Source of the DNA: Lachnospiraceae bacterium
GTDB lineage: Bacteria; Bacillota; Clostridia; Lachnospirales; Lachnospiraceae
Reading direction: 5' to 3'
Assembly: GCA_910574285.1 (NCBI GenBank)
Contig: CAJTAL010000004.1
Location: 1-64,000, forward strand
DNA: 64,000 nt
Below are positions 59,817 to 64,000 of the stretch, piece after piece. Below the pieces are notes generated by a model, which made no database searches, was not told the origin of the DNA, and saw only the letters and a list, made by a program, of their open reading frames with translations. Made by a program: the position numbers and the translations under genes. How positions within the stretch are numbered: the stretch's first letter is position 1; every line of letters starts with the position of its first letter.

Positions 59817-60440
59817 ATGAGTGATGTCAGAATATTTGAATTAGGTAAAGATAGTGACAAGGCACGAATAATCGCCAGACTTCATATAGTTGTATTTTCT
59901 GGTTTCTTTCTTACACAGCTTGGCGAATCTTTTCTTACTACATTGTATCAAGGGTACATAGAAGATGATAATTCAGGTGTAATTGTTGCTGAAAGTATAA
60001 AAAATAAACAAATATTGGGGTTTGCTGCATATTCGAAAGATTATTCAAGATTCTACACAGAGTTAAAGAAGAAACATATTGTTAAGTTTGCATTATGTTC
60101 ATTAGGTGTTGCAATTAAACATCCATCGTTTATAAGAAGATTATTAGGCGCATTTAAGAAATCAAATGAAGTTAGAAGAATGGAAAAATACGTGGAATTG
60201 GCTTCTATAGGAGTATGTTCAAATGCACAAGGTAAAGGAATTGGTAGTCAACTTGTAGATTATTTGGTATCCATGACAAATTTTAATGAATATGAATATA
60301 TAAGTCTTGAAACAGATACGTTTAATAACGAGACAGCAAATCGTTTTTATCAGAAGAGAGGATTTGAAATTGTTAGAAAGTATACGACTGCTGAAGGTAG
60401 AATAATGAACGAATATCGATATAGACAGGAGACAAAATAA
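59817..60440 (+). CDS. GNAT-family acetyltransferase of the polysaccharide locus
   Basis: Probable N-acetyltransferase (207 aa). The GNAT core is in the second half: LASIGVCSNAQGKGIGSQLVDYL (acetyl-CoA loop QGKGIG) and ETDTFNNETANRFYQKRGFE. Together with the upstream aminotransferase and initiating transferase it suggests a 4-acetamido-sugar as the first residue of the repeat unit. The start codon directly abuts the preceding stop, indicating coupling. Confidence 0.82.
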   Translation: MSDVRIFELGKDSDKARIIARLHIVVFSGFFLTQLGESFLTTLYQGYIEDDNSGVIVAESIKNKQILGFAAYSKDYSRFYTELKKKHIVKFALCSLGVAIKHPSFIRRLLGAFKKSNEVRRMEKYVELASIGVCSNAQGKGIGSQLVDYLVSMTNFNEYEYISLETDTFNNETANRFYQKRGFEIVRKYTTAEGRIMNEYRYRQETK

Positions 60441-61649
60441 ATGAAAAAAGTTGCGATAGTTACTTTGGCAGTTGCACTTGAGGGAGAGAAAGGATATTCA
60501 AGATTTCGATTTTTAGCAAATCTACTGAGTCAATATTATGAAGTTGATTTGATTACTAGTACATTTCAGCATTGGGAGAAAAAGCAACGTGATATAAGTA
60601 CTATTTCGAAAATGAATACAACATTTAATATTGAACTGGCATATGAACCAGGATATAAAAAGAATGTCGACATTAGAAGGTTTTTTAGTCATAGAATTGC
60701 TGTAAAGAATATTATAAAGATTCTTGAAAAAAAGAATTATGACTTGATCTACTGTATTATCCCTGATAACAATATGGCTGCAACTGTAGGACGATTGGCG
60801 AAGAAAAAGAAGATCAAATACATAGTAGATGTTGAAGATTTGTGGCCTGAAGCTATGGAAATGGTAACAAAGTTACCCAGAGGTCTTAATCAAATAATAT
60901 TTTACTCTTTTCGAAAGGATGCTAAAGCAGCATACGAGTGTGCGGATGCTTTTGTGGGAACATCTGATGAATATAGAGATACACCAAAGAAAAAGTATGG
61001 AATTGAAGGGAAAAAGGCAATTACCGTCTATGTTGGATGTGATTTAGATGATTTTGATAATGGTGTAGAAGAATTTAAAAACAAGATTAACAAGCCGGAT
61101 GGAGAATTCTGGGTTACATACGCTGGTAATCTTGGGTTAAGTTATGATATTCCGACGTTAATAAGAGCAGCACAGGATTTGTATGATAAATACCCAAATA
61201 TAAAGATAAAGATATTGGGGAGTGGACCGTTGGAAGAAGAATTTAAGAATATAGCAATAGCAAAATCATGTAATGTAGAATTCGTCGGTTATATACCGTA
61301 TAGGAAAATGGCGGCATATTTGGTGAAATCAGATGTTCTTATCAACTCGTTTGTTAAAAAGGCACCACAGAGTATTGTAACCAAGATAGGGGATTATTTA
61401 GCAGCTGGAAAGCCTATGATTAACACATTGACTAGTCTGGAATTTAGAAAAAAAGTTGAAATGGATGGATTTGGAATAAATGTTGAAGCAGAAAATGTAA
61501 ATAGTCTTGTTGATGTAATAAATAGATTACATACAGAAAAAGAACAGAATTGTTTGAGGGGGGAAAGAGCTAGAGAAGTTGCAGAAAATCAATTTGATAG
61601 AAAATATTCCTACCAGAATATAAGGAAATTAATAGAACAATTATTATGA
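60441..61649 (+). CDS. Glycosyltransferase family 4 protein
   Basis: GT-B glycosyltransferase (402 aa) for polysaccharide assembly. The N-domain has SRFRFLANLLSQYYEVDLIT and DLIYCIIPDN; the C-domain has WVTYAGNLGLSYDIPTLIRA, IKILGSGPLEEEF, CNVEFVGYIPYRKMAAYL and a GDYLAAGKPMI segment. The catalytic E(x7)E is represented by the GDYLAAGKP nucleotide-sugar site in this subfamily. The ATG begins one base after the previous stop. Confidence 0.85.
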   Translation: MKKVAIVTLAVALEGEKGYSRFRFLANLLSQYYEVDLITSTFQHWEKKQRDISTISKMNTTFNIELAYEPGYKKNVDIRRFFSHRIAVKNIIKILEKKNYDLIYCIIPDNNMAATVGRLAKKKKIKYIVDVEDLWPEAMEMVTKLPRGLNQIIFYSFRKDAKAAYECADAFVGTSDEYRDTPKKKYGIEGKKAITVYVGCDLDDFDNGVEEFKNKINKPDGEFWVTYAGNLGLSYDIPTLIRAAQDLYDKYPNIKIKILGSGPLEEEFKNIAIAKSCNVEFVGYIPYRKMAAYLVKSDVLINSFVKKAPQSIVTKIGDYLAAGKPMINTLTSLEFRKKVEMDGFGINVEAENVNSLVDVINRLHTEKEQNCLRGERAREVAENQFDRKYSYQNIRKLIEQLL

Positions 61650-61688
61650 GAGTCAAATTAGAGGCTCCAAATGCGGAGTGAGTAAACA

Positions 61689-62906
61689 ATGGTAATTCGA
61701 TACAAAAAGCTGGAAAACAAATATGAAAACAAATTAGCGCTTTACATAAATCTAATGATGATAATAGATATAATTAGACGGTGTTTTAATTTATTTGATC
61801 TTACATTTGTGTATGATACAGAAGTCCAAGCTATATTATATATATATTTGTTTACATCTATGTTTATCAGAAAATATCAGGATAGTAAAAAGCTGTTAAA
61901 TGTTATAATCGCAGGTTTGTTATCAGTAGGATTGTTTCTTTATGGTCTTATAATGGAACCACAAGTAAGCAGCATATTTGTTATTAGCTTATTAAATTAT
62001 TTTACTTTGGTATTCGGAACCTGTATATTGGTCAAAGAAATTAAAAATACAAAAGTATTTATAGACTGCAGCACAAAATATATTTATTTTTGCCTACTGT
62101 ACAGTGTTGTTGTGATACTAACACAATCAAAACAGGTTTTTTCTCCATATAGTATGACATTTTCGTTTAATTGTTTTTTTCCATTAGGTTTATCTTTGAT
62201 CCTTGGATTTTTTGGGAAAAAGAGGATTAACATAGCTTATGCTATTATTATATTGGCAGTAAATATGGCTATTGGATCAAGAAGTATTGTCATTTATACA
62301 GTAATGATTGTGGGAGGAATATACTTATATCTTTCTAGAAATAAATATTATGTTCTTAAATTGATCCTTGGAATTTTTACGATTTATTTTGTTTTTGATT
62401 ATAAAAAAATAACTTCATGGGTGGGAACATATTTATTACAATTCTTTCCTACTTCTCGTACTATTGAACTTCTTTCGAATGGAAAGATTTTTGTTTTATC
62501 AGGCAGAGAAGTATATTTTGATATAATTGAGAAATCTTTAAAGAACAATCCATTTGCGATTCATGGATTGTTAACAGATAGAATAATAATAGGAAATTCG
62601 ATTGGTCATACGACTTATATTACAGAATATCCGCACAATATATTTTTAGAAGTTTTTTATCAACATGGGATAATATTGGGTTTACTTTTCTTTATTGTAT
62701 TACTGCTTATTGTTGTAAAATCAATCATAGTTGCGATTAAACAACGAGATGGAGGTAAATGGGATATCGCATTGTTTATTATTGTGGTTTCGTTTGCAGT
62801 AAGTCAATTGCTTGTATCAAATTCGTATATTATTTCAATATCTTTTGGTTTGTTAATTGGAACGTCATTATGTTTGATAAATCACGGAAAGGAATGGTCA
62901 TTTTGA
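61689..62906 (+). CDS. Wzy-like polysaccharide polymerase (O-antigen polymerase type)
   Basis: Highly hydrophobic protein (405 aa) with about 10-12 predicted membrane helices and a larger outward loop (about 260-320) containing SGREVYFDIIEKSLKNNPFA and YPHNIFLEVFYQHG. The YPHN and HN..E pattern is typical of Wzy/WaaL O-antigen ligase-polymerase proteins. It likely joins repeat units outside the membrane. Very AT-rich, as is usual for these genes. Confidence 0.78.
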   Translation: MVIRYKKLENKYENKLALYINLMMIIDIIRRCFNLFDLTFVYDTEVQAILYIYLFTSMFIRKYQDSKKLLNVIIAGLLSVGLFLYGLIMEPQVSSIFVISLLNYFTLVFGTCILVKEIKNTKVFIDCSTKYIYFCLLYSVVVILTQSKQVFSPYSMTFSFNCFFPLGLSLILGFFGKKRINIAYAIIILAVNMAIGSRSIVIYTVMIVGGIYLYLSRNKYYVLKLILGIFTIYFVFDYKKITSWVGTYLLQFFPTSRTIELLSNGKIFVLSGREVYFDIIEKSLKNNPFAIHGLLTDRIIIGNSIGHTTYITEYPHNIFLEVFYQHGIILGLLFFIVLLLIVVKSIIVAIKQRDGGKWDIALFIIVVSFAVSQLLVSNSYIISISFGLLIGTSLCLINHGKEWSF

Positions 62907-62910
62907 AATA

Positions 62911-63879
62911 ATGAAAACTATAAAAGTTAGTTGTGTTCTTATTACACATAATAGACTGAAATTGTTAGAAAGAGCTGTTGAAAGTGTAATGAAACAAACA
63001 TATTCAAACATTGAGCTCATTGTGGTTGATGACGCTTCATCTGATGGAACGCAGGAATATGGTAAAAAACTTATAAGAAGTGGTTATAAGTATATTTATA
63101 TTTCACCAGAAGAAAGCAAAGGTGGAAATTATGCCCGTAATTGTGGTATTCGTGCCTGCACGGGAGATTTTATTGCTTTTCTAGATGACGATGATTATTG
63201 GATTCCCGAAAAGACTGAGAAGCAGGTTACATATTTTTTTGAACATCCGGATGTTGGAATGGTTTATTCGGGATGGACAGTGGATTATGGTAATGCGGTA
63301 TTGAATTATAAACGGATTCCAAGTAAAAACTATTGCGGGAATATAGTTGAAAAACAGCTATATATATCACCATTTACAAGCACAATTACAATGATGGTAA
63401 GAAAAGATATTCTTGATCAGATAAAAGGTTTTGATGAAAATCTAAAGTATTGGCAAGAATATGAGCTTGTTTTAAGAATTATTCAAGTTACTAATGTTGG
63501 TTTTGTGGAAATGGCACTATCTGTTGCCAATCGTGAACGAAATGTAAAAAGATTAACCAGTCAATTTGATGATTGGAATTCTGCAGTCAATTATATAAAT
63601 GATAAGCATAAAGAACTTTTTGCTAGGCTAAGTACTGAAAATAGTCGCAAGCGGGAGGAATATTATTATAAAGAAGCAGCATATAGAGTGTCAATGTGTG
63701 GTGATTTTAAAAGAATGAAGGAATATTATTATAAAGCATATATGATTAATCCGAAACTTGAATATTTAATTCGGTATAAGTTTGGTATATCTAAAAATCA
63801 TACAATCTTGATTGAGTCACTGATAATGAAAGTTCTGTATTGGAAAACAAAATTTTTATATATGAGGTGTTTGCTATGA
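62911..63879 (+). CDS. Glycosyltransferase family 2 protein
   Basis: GT-A glycosyltransferase (322 aa). The N-terminal catalytic domain contains VSCVLITHNRLKLLERAVESV, VVDDASSDGTQEYGKKL and the DxD-type ACTGDFIAFLDDDDYW. The C-terminal helices are charged and without clear TM segments. Starts 4 bp after the polymerase stop and its own stop overlaps the next glycosyltransferase start by four bases (ATGA). Confidence 0.88.
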   Translation: MKTIKVSCVLITHNRLKLLERAVESVMKQTYSNIELIVVDDASSDGTQEYGKKLIRSGYKYIYISPEESKGGNYARNCGIRACTGDFIAFLDDDDYWIPEKTEKQVTYFFEHPDVGMVYSGWTVDYGNAVLNYKRIPSKNYCGNIVEKQLYISPFTSTITMMVRKDILDQIKGFDENLKYWQEYELVLRIIQVTNVGFVEMALSVANRERNVKRLTSQFDDWNSAVNYINDKHKELFARLSTENSRKREEYYYKEAAYRVSMCGDFKRMKEYYYKAYMINPKLEYLIRYKFGISKNHTILIESLIMKVLYWKTKFLYMRCLL

Positions 63880-64000
63880 ACACTATCTTAATACTCATTC
63901 CGCGGTTTGGTATTGGAGGAATATCTAAAATAGGATCTTTTTTAGCTAATACTCTTTCATCAGATTATCGAACCATTTTGGTTTCACTAGTTTCAGATAA
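63876..64000 (+). CDS. Glycosyltransferase, N-terminal part only
   Basis: The frame runs off the window. The first 41 residues (MNTILILIPRFGIGGISKIG, then SFLANTLSS) resemble the opening of family 4 glycosyltransferases. It overlaps the preceding gene by four bases, so it continues the polysaccharide operon. Confidence 0.65.
   Translation, partial: MNTILILIPRFGIGGISKIGSFLANTLSSDYRTILVSLVSD

Overview
The window looks like a chromosome segment of a Gram-positive anaerobe of the Lachnospiraceae (Clostridium cluster XIVa). The evidence is the gene order rplS-lepB-rbgA-lepB-rnhB-yraN-pgeF, the pta-ackA-yceD-rpmF block, strong AGGAGG-type ribosome binding sites, and mixed GC with AT-rich accessory ends. 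No rRNA genes, CRISPR array or complete insertion sequence are present. There is one tRNA gene, tRNA-Leu(CAA).

Region 1 (1-7.6 kb) is AT-rich and probably acquired. It opens with what looks like the right end of an IS200/IS605-type element, followed by TTTGAACC-type repeats. Next come a tiny XRE regulator whose promoter is bracketed by a perfect 12-bp inverted repeat, a small EamA transporter, and a complete phosphate operon, pstSCAB-phoU-phoB-phoR, with overlapping or closely spaced genes. Region 2 (7.7-9.6 kb) holds a GNAT acetyltransferase, a dCMP-deaminase-like enzyme and a PilZ protein.

Region 3 (9.7-35.5 kb) is the main item: a large allantoin catabolic cluster. It contains a PucR regulator, two M20 allantoate-amidohydrolase-type enzymes, two allantoinases each paired with an NCS1 permease, an esterase, ureidoglycine aminohydrolase (AllE), ureidoglycolate dehydrogenase (AllD), a 1002-residue protein fusing the two FdrA/YlbE-type oxamate carbamoyltransferase subunits (AllF-AllG), a separate DUF2877 (AllH) subunit on the other strand, carbamate kinase, a lactate-permease-family transporter and an XRE-GntR-FCD regulator. 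Together these could take allantoin to oxamate plus carbamoyl phosphate, and then ATP, CO2 and NH3. Unusual additions are a DAO-type FAD dehydrogenase with its own EtfBA pair, which suggests an ETF-linked oxidation step, and an unknown two-TM protein translationally coupled to a permease and an allantoinase. An AAAAA(G/C)TGGTTGA motif sits just downstream of predicted promoters for the two catabolic transcripts, and stem-loops occupy many intercistronic gaps.

Region 4 (35.6-53 kb) is housekeeping: ribosomal protein L19 with a structured leader, two signal peptidases, RbgA, RNase HII, YraN, PgeF, MscS, tRNA-Leu, DNA polymerase I, CoaE, a YycJ-type metallo-hydrolase, DegV, TmcAL, MgtE, Pta, AckA, YceD and L32. 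It carries three repeat features: a 68-bp unit repeated three times at the rbgA 3' end, a foldback element of about 245 bp between rnhB and yraN, and inverted plus direct repeats between pta and ackA.

Region 5 (53-56.9 kb) has a decayed XRE gene, an intact XRE regulator, an 83-aa protein of unknown function and an 846-aa helicase with five helicase-associated (HA) repeats. The last two genes share a conserved promoter/operator block. Region 6 (56.9-64 kb, AT-rich) is the start of an exopolysaccharide locus: a Wzz-like protein, a DegT aminotransferase, an initiating sugar transferase, a GNAT acetyltransferase, glycosyltransferases and a Wzy-like polymerase. It runs off the window end.
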